NCBI RefSeq assembly: GCF_019802345.1
Contig: NZ_JAINDZ010000002.1
Coordinates: 1 to 64,000, forward strand
Origin: Methylosinus sp. Sm6
GTDB lineage: Bacteria > Pseudomonadota > Alphaproteobacteria > Rhizobiales > Beijerinckiaceae
Length of the DNA: 64,000 nucleotides
Direction of reading: 5' to 3'
In this document: in pieces, positions 1 through 8,461 of the stretch
Position numbering within the stretch: position 1 is the first letter of the stretch
Layout: each line of letters starts with the position of its first letter
Program-made: the position numbers and the translations under genes
Notes under the pieces: model-generated
What the model was told of the DNA's origin: nothing
Databases searched by the model: none
Seen by the model: the letters and a program-made list of their open reading frames with translations, nothing else

Positions 1-104
1 CGGAACATGAGCCGAACATCACCGCCTCTTTTTCCCGCACGTCGCGGTGTCACGGCGTGGATGCCCGCGACAAGCGCGGGCATGACGCGGTTGCACGGAA
101 GTTG

Positions 105-266
105 TTAACCTGGATTCGAAGCCCTGCGTCCCGAGGCGGCGTCTCGAAGAACGGCTGCAGAGCGAAATCAAAGGTTTCTTCCCATTGCCGTCCTTCGAGA
201 CGCCCGCTTCGCGGGCGCCTCAGGACGAGGGTGATGGGGCTATAGTCCTTCACCCGATTGCCCTGC
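105..266. repeat. Composite palindromic intergenic repeat, copy A
   Basis: This stretch holds two divergent copies of a palindrome with core ccgtccttcgagacgccc, a GC-rich hairpin tip and an end like cctcaggacgagggtg, separated by a spacer that includes atcaaaggtttc. It ends in tccttcacccgatt. The same layout recurs near 18.2, 19.4, 21.7, 25.8 and 27.2 kb, so it is a dispersed element and not a gene. Positions 1-318 hold no convincing coding sequence; the short open frames there lie inside the repeat. Confidence 0.8.
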
Positions 267-318
267 GTGAGCGACCCCCGGATCGCTTCGCTCACAATGC
301 GGGAGCCCGGATCGAACG

Positions 319-1320
319 TCAGGCCAGCAGGCCGTGATCCCGGGCGAGCTGGCGCAAATCCTTCTGCGGGCGGGCGCCGACATGGGAAATGACCTCCGCC
401 GCCGCCAGCGCGCCGAGCGAGGCGCCGCCCTCGTAAGGCAGGCCGCGCGCGAGGCCGGCGAGGAAGCCCGCGGCGAAGAGATCGCCCGCGCCGGTCGTGT
501 CGACGACCTCCTTTACCGGAAACGCCGGAACGGCGACGCGCTTGCCGCCCTCGATCACGACGACGCCCTGTTCCGAGCGCGTCACCACGCCGAGAAGATT
601 GCTCTCGCCGCCGAGAGCCTTCACCGCCGTTTCGAAATCGGCGGTCTGATAGAGCGAATGCAGCTCGCTCTCATTGGCGAAGAGAACGTCGACGAGACCG
701 TCGCGCACGAGCTTTAAAAACTCGTCGCGATAGCGGTCGACGCAGAAGGCGTCGGAGAGCGACAGCGCCACGCGCCGGCCCGCGGCGCGGCTCGCCTTGG
801 CGGCTTTGAGAAAGGCCTCCTTCGCCGCCGGCGGGTCCCACAGATAGCCCTCGAGGTAGAGGATGCCGGCCGAGCGCACGAGTTCCTCGTCGACATCGGC
901 GGGTCCGAGCGCCTGGCAGGCGCCCAGAAATGTGCTCATGGTGCGCTGGCCGTCCGGCGTCACCAGGATGAGGCAGCGAGCCGTGGCCGCGCCGTCGGCG
1001 GCGAAGGGCGTCGAGAAGGCGACGCCGGCGCCGCGAATGTCATGGGCGAACTCGCGCCCGGCGTCGTCGTCCTTCACCTTGCCGATGAAGCCGGCCGCAA
1101 GGCCGAAGCTCGCGGCTCCGACGAGAGTGTTGGCGGCCGAGCCGCCGGACATCACCGTGGTCGGGCCCATGGCCGCATAGAGCTGCGCCGCGCGCGCCTC
1201 GTCGACGAGCTGCATCGCGCCCCTGTGCAGGTCCAGCGCGACCAGGGCGTCGTCCTCGGCCCGCGCGAGAGTGTCGACGATGGCGTTGCCGATTCCGAGG
1301 ACGTCGATGGCGGCGGACAT
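319..1320 (-). CDS. Adenosine kinase-like PfkB family kinase
   Basis: The 333-residue protein is a ribokinase/PfkB family enzyme that phosphorylates a nucleoside or sugar with ATP in the cytoplasm. The N-terminal GNAIVDT segment and the SGGSAANT segment around residue 60 are the substrate-side motifs typical of bacterial adenosine kinase-like members. DTTGAGD begins near residue 274, and its last Asp (about 280) is the expected catalytic base. Length is normal for the family. The gene is divergent from the phosphoribulokinase gene, so the 355 bp between them should hold both promoters. Adenosine is the likeliest substrate, because the closest remembered alphaproteobacterial relatives carry that name, but PfkB substrate calls are uncertain. 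Confidence 0.85.
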   Translation of the reverse strand: MSAAIDVLGIGNAIVDTLARAEDDALVALDLHRGAMQLVDEARAAQLYAAMGPTTVMSGGSAANTLVGAASFGLAAGFIGKVKDDDAGREFAHDIRGAGVAFSTPFAADGAATARCLILVTPDGQRTMSTFLGACQALGPADVDEELVRSAGILYLEGYLWDPPAAKEAFLKAAKASRAAGRRVALSLSDAFCVDRYRDEFLKLVRDGLVDVLFANESELHSLYQTADFETAVKALGGESNLLGVVTRSEQGVVVIEGGKRVAVPAFPVKEVVDTTGAGDLFAAGFLAGLARGLPYEGGASLGALAAAEVISHVGARPQKDLRQLARDHGLLA

Positions 1321-1675
1321 GAATGCAACCTCTTGGAACGAGCGGGAACGGGAGCGCCCTCTGTAGCCGACGCCGCCGCGCCGTCAATTGCCGACGCCCG
1401 CAGAGCGCCCTCCCCTCGCGGATCCTCATCCGCTCTCCACAGCGGCGAGATTTTGTGTAAGCTGCTGATATCGGCTGGAATGACGCCCTGGAACCGGCGC
1501 TCCCGGGGATTTCTCCGCGGCGGCGGAGTTTTTTTTTGCCGAGGCCGAGCAAAAGCCGACCTTTTCTTGTAGGAGAGGGAGCGAGAGGACGCTGGCGAGC
1601 GCCCGCGCCCGCTTCACGCCGTTGGCCTTCGGAGGCGGCGCGCGAACAGGAACGAACCCCGCGGTGAGCGCCGCC
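1321..1675. other. Divergent intergenic region upstream of cbbP
   Basis: This 355 bp gap separates a minus-strand kinase from the plus-strand cbbP gene. It contains a run of nine T near 1531 and GC-rich flanks. I see no convincing sigma-70 box or LysR-type (CbbR) dyad. The plus frame stays open back to 1622, but that extension does not look like phosphoribulokinase. Confidence 0.5.
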
Positions 1676-2551
1676 ATGTCGATCAGGCACCCGATCATCT
1701 CCATCACTGGCTCGTCTGGGGCCGGCACGAGCTCGGTCAAGCAGACGTTCGAGCAGATTTTCCGGCGCGAGAAGGTCGAGGTCGCCTATGTCGAGGGCGA
1801 TTCCTTCCATCGCTACGACCGCGAGGAGATGAAGGTGGCGATGGCCGAGGCGCATGCGCATGGCCACGCCCATTTCAGCCATTTCGGCCCCGAGTCCAAT
1901 CTGCTCGGCGAGCTCGAGACGCTGTTCAAGGAATATGGCGAGACCGGCACGGGCCGCTACCGCCACTATGTCCATGATGAGAACGAGGCCGCCGTGCTCG
2001 GCTCTCCGCCCGGAACCTTCACGCCCTGGCAGGAGCTTCCGGCCAACACCGACCTGTTGTTCTATGAAGGCCTGCACGGCGCCGTGGTGACCGAGGAGGT
2101 CAATGTCGCCCGCTACGCCGATCTCAAGATCGGCGTCGTGCCGGTCATCAACCTCGAATGGACGCAGAAGCTGCATCGCGACCGCAACATGCGCGGCTAC
2201 ACGACCGAGGCGGTGACCGAGACCATTTTGCGCCGCATGCCGGATTATGTGCACTATATCTGCCCGCAATTCTCCGAGACCGATATCAATTTCCAGCGGG
2301 CGGCGACCGTCGACACCTCCAACCCCTTCGTCGCGCGCTCCATACCGAGCCCGGACGAATCGATCGTGGTGATCCGCTTCCGCGATCCGCGCGGCGTCGA
2401 TTTCCCCTATCTCGTCGCGATGATCGCCGGCAGCTGGATGTCGCGCGCCAATTCGATCGTCATCCCCGGCAACAAGCTCGATCTCGCCATGCAGCTCATT
2501 CTCACGCCGCGCATTCTGGAGCTGATGAAGCGCAAGCGAGGCGCGGCCTAA
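1676..2551 (+). CDS. cbbP: Phosphoribulokinase
   Basis: This enzyme phosphorylates ribulose 5-phosphate to ribulose 1,5-bisphosphate. The 291-residue product matches the proteobacterial (class I) size. It opens with a P-loop, GSSGAGTS at residues 12-19, followed by the family segments [13 protein letters not shown] and [10 protein letters not shown]. The ATG at 1676 is chosen because the P-loop then sits a dozen residues from the start, as in relatives; the frame is open further upstream to 1622. Transketolase follows after an 11 bp gap and aldolase after that, the classical cbbP-cbbT-cbbA order. No RuBisCO gene follows. In Methylobacterium extorquens, which lacks RuBisCO, this enzyme is needed because its product acts as a regulatory signal for methylotrophy; the same role is plausible here but is inferred. 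Confidence 0.95.
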   Translation: MSIRHPIISITGSSGAGTSSVKQTFEQIFRREKVEVAYVEGDSFHRYDREEMKVAMAEAHAHGHAHFSHFGPESNLLGELETLFKEYGETGTGRYRHYVHDENEAAVLGSPPGTFTPWQELPANTDLLFYEGLHGAVVTEEVNVARYADLKIGVVPVINLEWTQKLHRDRNMRGYTTEAVTETILRRMPDYVHYICPQFSETDINFQRAATVDTSNPFVARSIPSPDESIVVIRFRDPRGVDFPYLVAMIAGSWMSRANSIVIPGNKLDLAMQLILTPRILELMKRKRGAA

Positions 2552-2562
2552 GGAAAGAAGAA

Positions 2563-4569
2563 ATGTCGAACGTGCTAGAGGAAATCGCCGACATCGCCGC
2601 CGCCAAGGACGAGCGCCGCGCCGCTAACGCCATTCGCGCGCTCGCTATGGACGCGGTGGAGAAGGCGAAATCCGGACATCCCGGCATGCCGATGGGCATG
2701 GCCGATGTCGCGACCGTGCTGTTCAAGGAGGCCATGACCTTCGACGCCGGCGCGCCCGAATGGCCGAACCGCGACCGCTTCGTGCTGTCGGCCGGCCACG
2801 GCTCGATGCTGCTCTACGCGCTGCTCTATCTGCTCGGCTATCCGGGGCTCGAGGCCGAGGATCTGAAGAGCTTCCGCCAGTTCGGCTCCAAGACGCCGGG
2901 CCATCCCGAATATGGCCACACCATCGGCGTCGAGACGACCACCGGCCCGCTCGGCCAGGGCCTCGCCACCGCCGTCGGCTTCGCCATCGCCGAGCGGCTG
3001 CAGGCGGCGCGCTTCGGCGACGATCTCGTCGACCATCGCACCTATGTGCTCGCCGGCGACGGCTGCCTGATGGAGGGCGTCAGCCATGAGGCGATCGATC
3101 TCGCCGGTCATTTGCGCCTCGGCCGGCTGATCGTGCTGTGGGACGACAATGGCATTTCGATCGACGGACCGACGACGCTCTCCACCTCGACCGACCAACT
3201 CGCGCGCTTCACGGCGTCGGGATGGCATGTGCAGAGCGTCGACGGCCATGAGCCGGGAGAGATAGCCGCGGCGCTGGCGGCCGCGCAGCTGGACGCGCGG
3301 CCCTCGCTGATCGCCTGCCGCAGCGTCATCGGTTATGGTTCGCCCGGCAAGCAGGGCAAGGAAAGCGTCCACGGCGCGCCGCTCGGCGAGTCCGAGATCG
3401 AGCTGGCCCGCGCCGAGCTCGGCTGGCCCTATGCGCCCTTCGAGGTCCCGGAGGACGTGCTCGCCGACTGGCGGGCCGCCGGCCAGCGCGGACGGGAGGC
3501 GCGGCTCGACTGGGAGCAGCGGCTCGCCGCTTCGCCGAAGCGCGCCGATTTCGAGGCCTTTCTGACGAGCGATGTCGCGCGCGACATCGCCGCGCCGCTC
3601 GCGGCGCTGCGCGCCAAATTCGCCGCCGAAATGCCGAAGATCGCGACGCGCAAATCCTCGGAGACGACGCTCGCCGTCGTCAATGAGGCGACCAAGGCGA
3701 CGATCGGCGGCTCGGCCGATCTCACCCATTCGAACTTCACCATCACAAAGGGCCTCGGCTCGGTCTCCGCCGACGATTTCTCGGGCCGCTACATCCATTA
3801 TGGCGTGCGCGAGCACGGCATGGCGGCGGCGATGAACGGCATCGCCCTGCATGGCGGCTTCATCCCCTATGGCGGCACTTTCCTCGTCTTCTCCGATTAT
3901 GCGCGGGGGGCGATTCGCCTCTCGGCGCTGATGGGCCAGCGCGTCGTCTATGTCCTCACCCATGATTCGATCGGCCTCGGCGAGGACGGTCCGACGCATC
4001 AGCCGATCGAGCATCTCGCCAGCCTGCGCGCCATTCCCAATCTCAACGTGTTCCGCCCTGCGGACGCGATCGAGACGGCGGAGTGCTGGGAGATCGCGCT
4101 GACGAGCCGGAGGACGCCGTCGGTACTGAGCCTGTCGCGGCAGAATCTGCCGACGCTCGAGCGGCCGATCACCGAGAACCTCACCGCGCGCGGCGCCTAT
4201 GTGCTGCGCGAGCCGAGCTCCGGCCGGCAAATAACGCTGATCGGAACCGGCTCGGAGGTGGAAATCGCGTTGGCGGCCGCCGATCTATTGTGGACGCGCG
4301 GCGTGCGCGCCGCTGTCGTCTCCATGCCCTGCTGGGAGCTGTTCGAGGCGCAGCCCGCCGCCTATCGCAACCGGGTTCTGGGCGCGACGCCGCGCATCGC
4401 CATCGAGGCGGCGTCGGGCTTCGGCTGGCACCGCTGGCTCGGCGAGCGCGGCGTCTTCGTCGGCATGAACGGCTTCGGCGCCAGCGCGCCGGCGAGCGCG
4501 CTCTACCGGCATTTCGGCGTCACCGCCGAGAATGTGGCGGCGGCAGCCGAGCAGCTGCTGCGAGCCTGA
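2563..4569 (+). CDS. cbbT: Transketolase
   Basis: Transketolase moves two-carbon units between sugar phosphates with thiamine diphosphate and Mg2+. The 668-residue length is standard. The N-terminal half has SGHPGMPMG and the cofactor motif GDG at residues 165-167, with the paired Asn in WDDNGIS further on. The pyrimidine domain shows [13 protein letters not shown] and the phosphate-binding stretch [14 protein letters not shown]. The start at 2563 follows an aggaaag ribosome site and lies 11 bp after cbbP, so the two are co-transcribed. It can feed pentose phosphates to phosphoribulokinase or glycolaldehyde units to other pathways. I use cbbT because of the operon; tkt would be equally correct. 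Confidence 0.96.
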   Translation: MSNVLEEIADIAAAKDERRAANAIRALAMDAVEKAKSGHPGMPMGMADVATVLFKEAMTFDAGAPEWPNRDRFVLSAGHGSMLLYALLYLLGYPGLEAEDLKSFRQFGSKTPGHPEYGHTIGVETTTGPLGQGLATAVGFAIAERLQAARFGDDLVDHRTYVLAGDGCLMEGVSHEAIDLAGHLRLGRLIVLWDDNGISIDGPTTLSTSTDQLARFTASGWHVQSVDGHEPGEIAAALAAAQLDARPSLIACRSVIGYGSPGKQGKESVHGAPLGESEIELARAELGWPYAPFEVPEDVLADWRAAGQRGREARLDWEQRLAASPKRADFEAFLTSDVARDIAAPLAALRAKFAAEMPKIATRKSSETTLAVVNEATKATIGGSADLTHSNFTITKGLGSVSADDFSGRYIHYGVREHGMAAAMNGIALHGGFIPYGGTFLVFSDYARGAIRLSALMGQRVVYVLTHDSIGLGEDGPTHQPIEHLASLRAIPNLNVFRPADAIETAECWEIALTSRRTPSVLSLSRQNLPTLERPITENLTARGAYVLREPSSGRQITLIGTGSEVEIALAAADLLWTRGVRAAVVSMPCWELFEAQPAAYRNRVLGATPRIAIEAASGFGWHRWLGERGVFVGMNGFGASAPASALYRHFGVTAENVAAAAEQLLRA

Positions 4570-4592
4570 CAGTTTCGAAGGGAGGAACGGCC

Positions 4593-5675
4593 ATGGCCCT
4601 CATCACATTGCGACAGCTACTCGACCATGCCGCCGAGCACGACTATGGCGTGCCGGCGTTCAACATCAACAATATGGAGCAGGGCCTCGCGGTGATGGAG
4701 GCCGCGGCTTCGGTCGACGCGCCGGTCATCATCCAGGCGAGCCGCGGCGCGCGCTCCTACGCCAATGACGTGATGCTGGCGAAAATGATCGAGGCGCTCG
4801 CCATCATGTATCCCGACATCCCGCTGGTCATGCATCAGGATCACGGCAATAGCGAAGCGACCTGCGCCAGCGCCATCCGCTTCGGCTTCACCTCGGTAAT
4901 GATGGACGGCTCGCTCGAGGCCGACGCCAAGACGCCGGCGAGCTACGACTACAATGTCGCGGTGACGCGCCGCGTCGTCGATCTCGCCCATTGGGTCGGC
5001 GCTTCGGTCGAAGGCGAGCTCGGCGTGCTCGGCTCGCTGGAGACGGGCGAGGGCGAGAAGGAGGACGGCCATGGCGCCGAGGGCAAGCTCAGCCACGACC
5101 AGCTGCTGACCGACCCCGGCCAGGCGGTCGACTTCGTCGCCCGCACCAAGGTCGACGCGCTCGCCATCGCCATGGGCACCTCGCACGGCGCCTATAAATT
5201 CTCGCGCAAGCCCGACGGCGCCATTCTGGCGATGCATGTGATCGAGGAGATTCACAATCGCCTGCCGAACACGCATCTCGTGATGCACGGCTCCTCCTCG
5301 GTGCCGCAAGATCTGCAAGACGCGTTCAATGCGGCCGGCGGCGAGATGCCACAGACCTGGGGCGTGCCGGTCGACGAGATTCAGCGCGGCATCAAGTTCG
5401 GCGTGCGCAAGATCAACATCGACACCGACTGCCGCATCGCCATCACCGCCTCGATCCGCGCAACCTTGCTGAAGAACAAGGGCGAGTTCGACCCGCGCAA
5501 ATATCTGAAGCCGGCGCAGGAGGCGATGCGCAAGGTCTGCAAGCAGCGCTATGAGGAGTTCGGCGCGGCTGGCATGGCCTCGAAGATCAAGCCGGCGCCG
5601 CTGGCGGAAATGGCCAAGCGCTACGCCTCCGGCGCGCTCGACCCGCAATTCGCGACGAAGAAGGCGGCCGAGTAA
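4593..5675 (+). CDS. cbbA: Class II fructose-bisphosphate aldolase
   Basis: This zinc-dependent aldolase interconverts fructose 1,6-bisphosphate (or sedoheptulose 1,7-bisphosphate) with triose phosphates. The 360-residue protein shows the metal-ligand segments MHQDHGNS and MHGSSSVP and the substrate loop [20 protein letters not shown] carries the conserved Glu region. It belongs to the CbbA/Fba type of Calvin-cycle clusters. The start is fixed by a strong ggaggaa ribosome site 7 bp upstream. The gene is third in the cbbP-cbbT-cbbA run, 23 bp after cbbT, and is followed by a perfect hairpin shared with the convergent protease gene. Confidence 0.96.
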   Translation: MALITLRQLLDHAAEHDYGVPAFNINNMEQGLAVMEAAASVDAPVIIQASRGARSYANDVMLAKMIEALAIMYPDIPLVMHQDHGNSEATCASAIRFGFTSVMMDGSLEADAKTPASYDYNVAVTRRVVDLAHWVGASVEGELGVLGSLETGEGEKEDGHGAEGKLSHDQLLTDPGQAVDFVARTKVDALAIAMGTSHGAYKFSRKPDGAILAMHVIEEIHNRLPNTHLVMHGSSSVPQDLQDAFNAAGGEMPQTWGVPVDEIQRGIKFGVRKINIDTDCRIAITASIRATLLKNKGEFDPRKYLKPAQEAMRKVCKQRYEEFGAAGMASKIKPAPLAEMAKRYASGALDPQFATKKAAE

Positions 5676-5719
5676 GGGGCGGCAAGACCGCCGCGCAAGC
5701 TCTGCCGAAAAGCAAAAAG

Positions 5720-5753
5720 GCGCGCTTCCCTCTCGCGCGAGAGGGAAGCGCGC
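5720..5753. terminator. Bidirectional hairpin terminator between cbbA and a protease gene
   Basis: A perfect 17 bp inverted repeat with left arm gcgcgcttccctctcgc lies between two convergent stop codons (5675 and 5758). Aaaaagg precedes the left arm, giving a T-rich tail for minus-strand transcripts. The position and symmetry support a shared terminator. Confidence 0.75.
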
Positions 5754-5757
5754 CCCT

Positions 5758-7302
5758 TCACTTCGAGCGCGTCACTTTCACCGAGAAGACCGATCCCGAG
5801 CGGCTCAGCACGTCGACCCGGATTCCATCGGCCGTCGAGACATAGGATTTGCCGACCCCATATTGCGCGTTGAACAGCGCGTAATTCGGGTAGGCGCGCC
5901 CGCCGGCGTCGCAATAGGGCGCGTCGCGGTAATCGCGGGCGGTCGCGTCGATCGGCACGGCCCAGCCGCTCGTCGAATTGAAGAAGCAGGCGTTCCCGGC
6001 TCCGATCGGCGCGCGATTGGCGCGGAAATCGTGGATGATCACGCCTTCTCCTGGCAGTCCCTTGTCATAGGCGAGCGTTTTGACCCGCGCCTCCACCGTC
6101 AGGTAATGCGCCGTCGAGCCGGCGCATGGCTCGCCGGACAAACAGATCTTGATCATCTTGAGGCGCGCGCCCAAAGGGGCCGAATCCGCCTCGAGCGACA
6201 AGGTCCGCGTCGTCACGGCGTTCACGACGAGCCTGTTGGCGGCCGGTATCCAGCCGAGCTTGTCCTTGTAGGCCGCTATATAGCCGCCGCCTGGCTCCGT
6301 GCAGAGGAGCGATCGCGTCGCATTCGCGCTATTGGCGGATTTGTAGGAGCCGCAAACAAGGGCTTGCGCGGTCGAGCCGCCGCTCATCTCGTCCCATGAG
6401 CTGTCATAGGCGTAATAGGCCCAGCCGGAATGCGGCAGGCCGAGGCTGTGCCCCATCTCATGGACATAGACCGCAGTCTCCTGCCCCCACGGCGGCTCCC
6501 AGGTCGCGCCATAGAGCTTGTTCTCGAACACGAAGCCGCCGCCCCAGGCGCAACAGTCGAGATCATTGTTGAGCACGAAATTGATATTCGCATAAGCGGC
6601 GACGTCCACCCCTTGCGCCTTGACCAGCTTCATCGCGTCGCTGGCGATGAGATCGAGATCGGCACAGACGCCGGACCAGCCGCAATTCGCATATTGCGCT
6701 TTCGTTCCCGGCAGGACCAGCCAGCCTCGCGGCGTCAGTCCGCCGACGCCGGCGACATCCGCGCTCCAGAGCTGCTTGCCCCAGGACGTCGCATTGAAAA
6801 AGCCGTTGATCGTCGCCGGAATTTTCAGCGATGCATCCGGCGTCAACGGATTGGCGAGCGCCCTGAAGAAGGCCGCGGAATGCGGCGCCTGCCGGTCGCC
6901 CTTGAATTTGAGCAGGATGAACAGCACGCGCCGGGCGGCGGCGGCGGGCTGCAGCGCCTCGGTCTGCGCATCGAGGACCGTGATCTTGCCGGCCGAGATC
7001 GGAGCGCCGGCCATGGCCGGCGCCAAATCCCTCGTCTCCACCCGCACCGTCTTGCCAAAGGCGCCGATCGCCTCCTCACGATCCGCCGGAGCGACGATCA
7101 GCGGCGAGACGGAGCCATCGGGACGCGCGAGGGCAAAGCGCAAATCGCCGCCTTCCCGGCCCTCGCGCGGGTCGCCCCAGCGAACCAGCAGGCGTCCTTC
7201 GAGCGCGGACGCGGCGCTCTGCGCCGAAGCTTCGCAGCACAATGACACGGCCGCGACGGCCGCGCAGGCCGCTTCGATGATAAAACGTCGGAATAGCGTC
7301 AA
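5758..7302 (-). CDS. Secreted metzincin-type zinc metalloprotease
   Basis: The 514-residue protein begins with a basic then hydrophobic signal peptide ending near AEASAQS-like residues 25-30 (CCEASAQS), so it should be exported. HEMGHSLGLPH at residues 281-291 fits the metzincin zinc signature HExxHxxGxxH exactly: three His ligands, the catalytic Glu and the conserved Gly. About a dozen residues later SSWDEMSGG supplies a Met-turn-like Met. Several Cys pairs, such as NDLDCCAWGG and CLSGEPCAG, suggest disulfides outside the cytoplasm. The N-terminal 150 residues resemble no family I can name. It converges on cbbA and is transcribed alone. The exact peptidase family (M6-, M10- or M12-like) and the substrate are not clear. 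Confidence 0.75.
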   Translation of the reverse strand: MTLFRRFIIEAACAAVAAVSLCCEASAQSAASALEGRLLVRWGDPREGREGGDLRFALARPDGSVSPLIVAPADREEAIGAFGKTVRVETRDLAPAMAGAPISAGKITVLDAQTEALQPAAAARRVLFILLKFKGDRQAPHSAAFFRALANPLTPDASLKIPATINGFFNATSWGKQLWSADVAGVGGLTPRGWLVLPGTKAQYANCGWSGVCADLDLIASDAMKLVKAQGVDVAAYANINFVLNNDLDCCAWGGGFVFENKLYGATWEPPWGQETAVYVHEMGHSLGLPHSGWAYYAYDSSWDEMSGGSTAQALVCGSYKSANSANATRSLLCTEPGGGYIAAYKDKLGWIPAANRLVVNAVTTRTLSLEADSAPLGARLKMIKICLSGEPCAGSTAHYLTVEARVKTLAYDKGLPGEGVIIHDFRANRAPIGAGNACFFNSTSGWAVPIDATARDYRDAPYCDAGGRAYPNYALFNAQYGVGKSYVSTADGIRVDVLSRSGSVFSVKVTRSK

Positions 7303-7642
7303 TTCGCCCCCTCGCGGCCTCGGCGGCCCCCTTACGTCGATATCCGTAGGGATGATGCGCGCGAGGACTTGCGCAGCTGTTAACAGCGCGCCGCGCTCCG
7401 AAAAAGGCTTCCCTTTCCGACGGTCTCGCGGGAACCGCAGCCTATGTGATAAGTTTTGTCAAAGACGCCGTTTTCTCGGGGCCGGATCGAACGATCCGCC
7501 TCCGCGCGAGCGGCGGCTCGTCCCTTGTCGGCGACGGCCGGACGCGCATCGCGGCCTCCGTCGCTCGACGCCGCTCCTCCAGGTGGTCGAAGGCATTGCT
7601 CCGCAGCCTCTCGATCCTTCTCTATCGGAACGCCGCGCGTAA
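7303..7642. other. Intergenic region upstream of rpe
   Basis: This 340 bp gap separates the minus-strand protease gene from rpe. Short open frames occur on both strands but none has a plausible ribosome site with protein-like composition. A ttttgtcaaagac stretch near 7453 could be part of a promoter; I cannot support more. Confidence 0.4.
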
Positions 7643-8323
7643 ATGACAGATGTTCTCGTCGCCCCCAGCATCCTTTCCGCCGATTTCGCGCGCCTCGGAG
7701 ACGAAGCCCGGGCAATGGAGGCCGCCGGAGCCGACTGGCTCCATCTCGATGTCATGGACGGGCATTTCGTGCCCAACATCACCTTCGGCCCCGCAGTCGT
7801 GGCGGCGATGCGCCGGGTGACGCGGCTGCCGCTCGACGCGCATCTGATGATCTCGCCGGTCGATCCCTATATCGCCGCTTTCGCCGAGGCCGGGGCCGAC
7901 GTCATCACCGCTCACGCCGAGGGCGGGCCGCATCTGCATCGCACGCTGCAGGCGATCCGCGCGCGCGGCAAGAAGGCGGGCGTCTCGCTCAATCCGGCGA
8001 CGCATGAGAGCGCGCTCGTCCATGTGCTGGACGACATCGACCTCATTTTGGTGATGACCGTCGATCCGGGCTTCGGCGGCCAGAGCTTCATTCGCTCGCA
8101 GCTCGCCAAGATCCGCGCCATTCGCGAGATGATCGGGCGGCGCCCCATCCGCCTCGAGGTGGACGGCGGCGTGACCCCGGAAACGGCGACCTGGATCGTG
8201 GAGGCGGGCGCGGACACGCTCGTCGCCGGCTCGGCGGCCTTCGCCGGCGGCGCCGACGCCTATGCGCGCAATATCGCCGCGCTGCGGCAGGCGGCGGCGG
8301 CCGCCGGCGCCATGATCGCATGA
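7643..8323 (+). CDS. rpe: Ribulose-phosphate 3-epimerase
   Basis: This TIM-barrel enzyme interconverts D-ribulose 5-phosphate and D-xylulose 5-phosphate and supplies the substrate for phosphoribulokinase. The 226-residue product is full length. Family signatures are [12 protein letters not shown] at the N-terminus, [16 protein letters not shown] with the catalytic Asp, [16 protein letters not shown] and [10 protein letters not shown] with the second acidic residue. It follows a 340 bp gap from the previous gene and is about 3 kb downstream of cbbP, so it is a separate transcription unit in a pentose phosphate neighbourhood. A short tandem repeat begins directly after its stop codon. Confidence 0.97.
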   Translation: MTDVLVAPSILSADFARLGDEARAMEAAGADWLHLDVMDGHFVPNITFGPAVVAAMRRVTRLPLDAHLMISPVDPYIAAFAEAGADVITAHAEGGPHLHRTLQAIRARGKKAGVSLNPATHESALVHVLDDIDLILVMTVDPGFGGQSFIRSQLAKIRAIREMIGRRPIRLEVDGGVTPETATWIVEAGADTLVAGSAAFAGGADAYARNIAALRQAAAAAGAMIA

Positions 8324-8380
8324 GGCGCGGATCGTATGGGGCGCGGATCGTATGGGGCGCGGATCGTATGGGGCGCGGCG
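8324..8380 (+). repeat. Tandem repeat of a 16 bp unit
   Basis: Three exact head-to-tail copies of ggcgcggatcgtatgg start at the base after the rpe stop codon (8324-8371), followed by a partial fourth copy. The unit length is not a multiple of three and the array is untranslated. It resembles a small minisatellite likely to vary between strains. Confidence 0.9.
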
Positions 8381-8461
8381 TCCCGCCGCGCGTCGATGTA
8401 ACGGTAATGTCATGATCGCGGACCAGAGCGTTGGAGATGAGCCGCAGGGACGCTTGAGCCA

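Noticed and set aside
57-295. Short frames at the left edge
   Set aside because: They lie inside the composite repeat and have no ribosome site.
1321-1675. CbbR operator upstream of cbbP
   Set aside because: I could not find a convincing T-N11-A dyad; it would need a motif scan.
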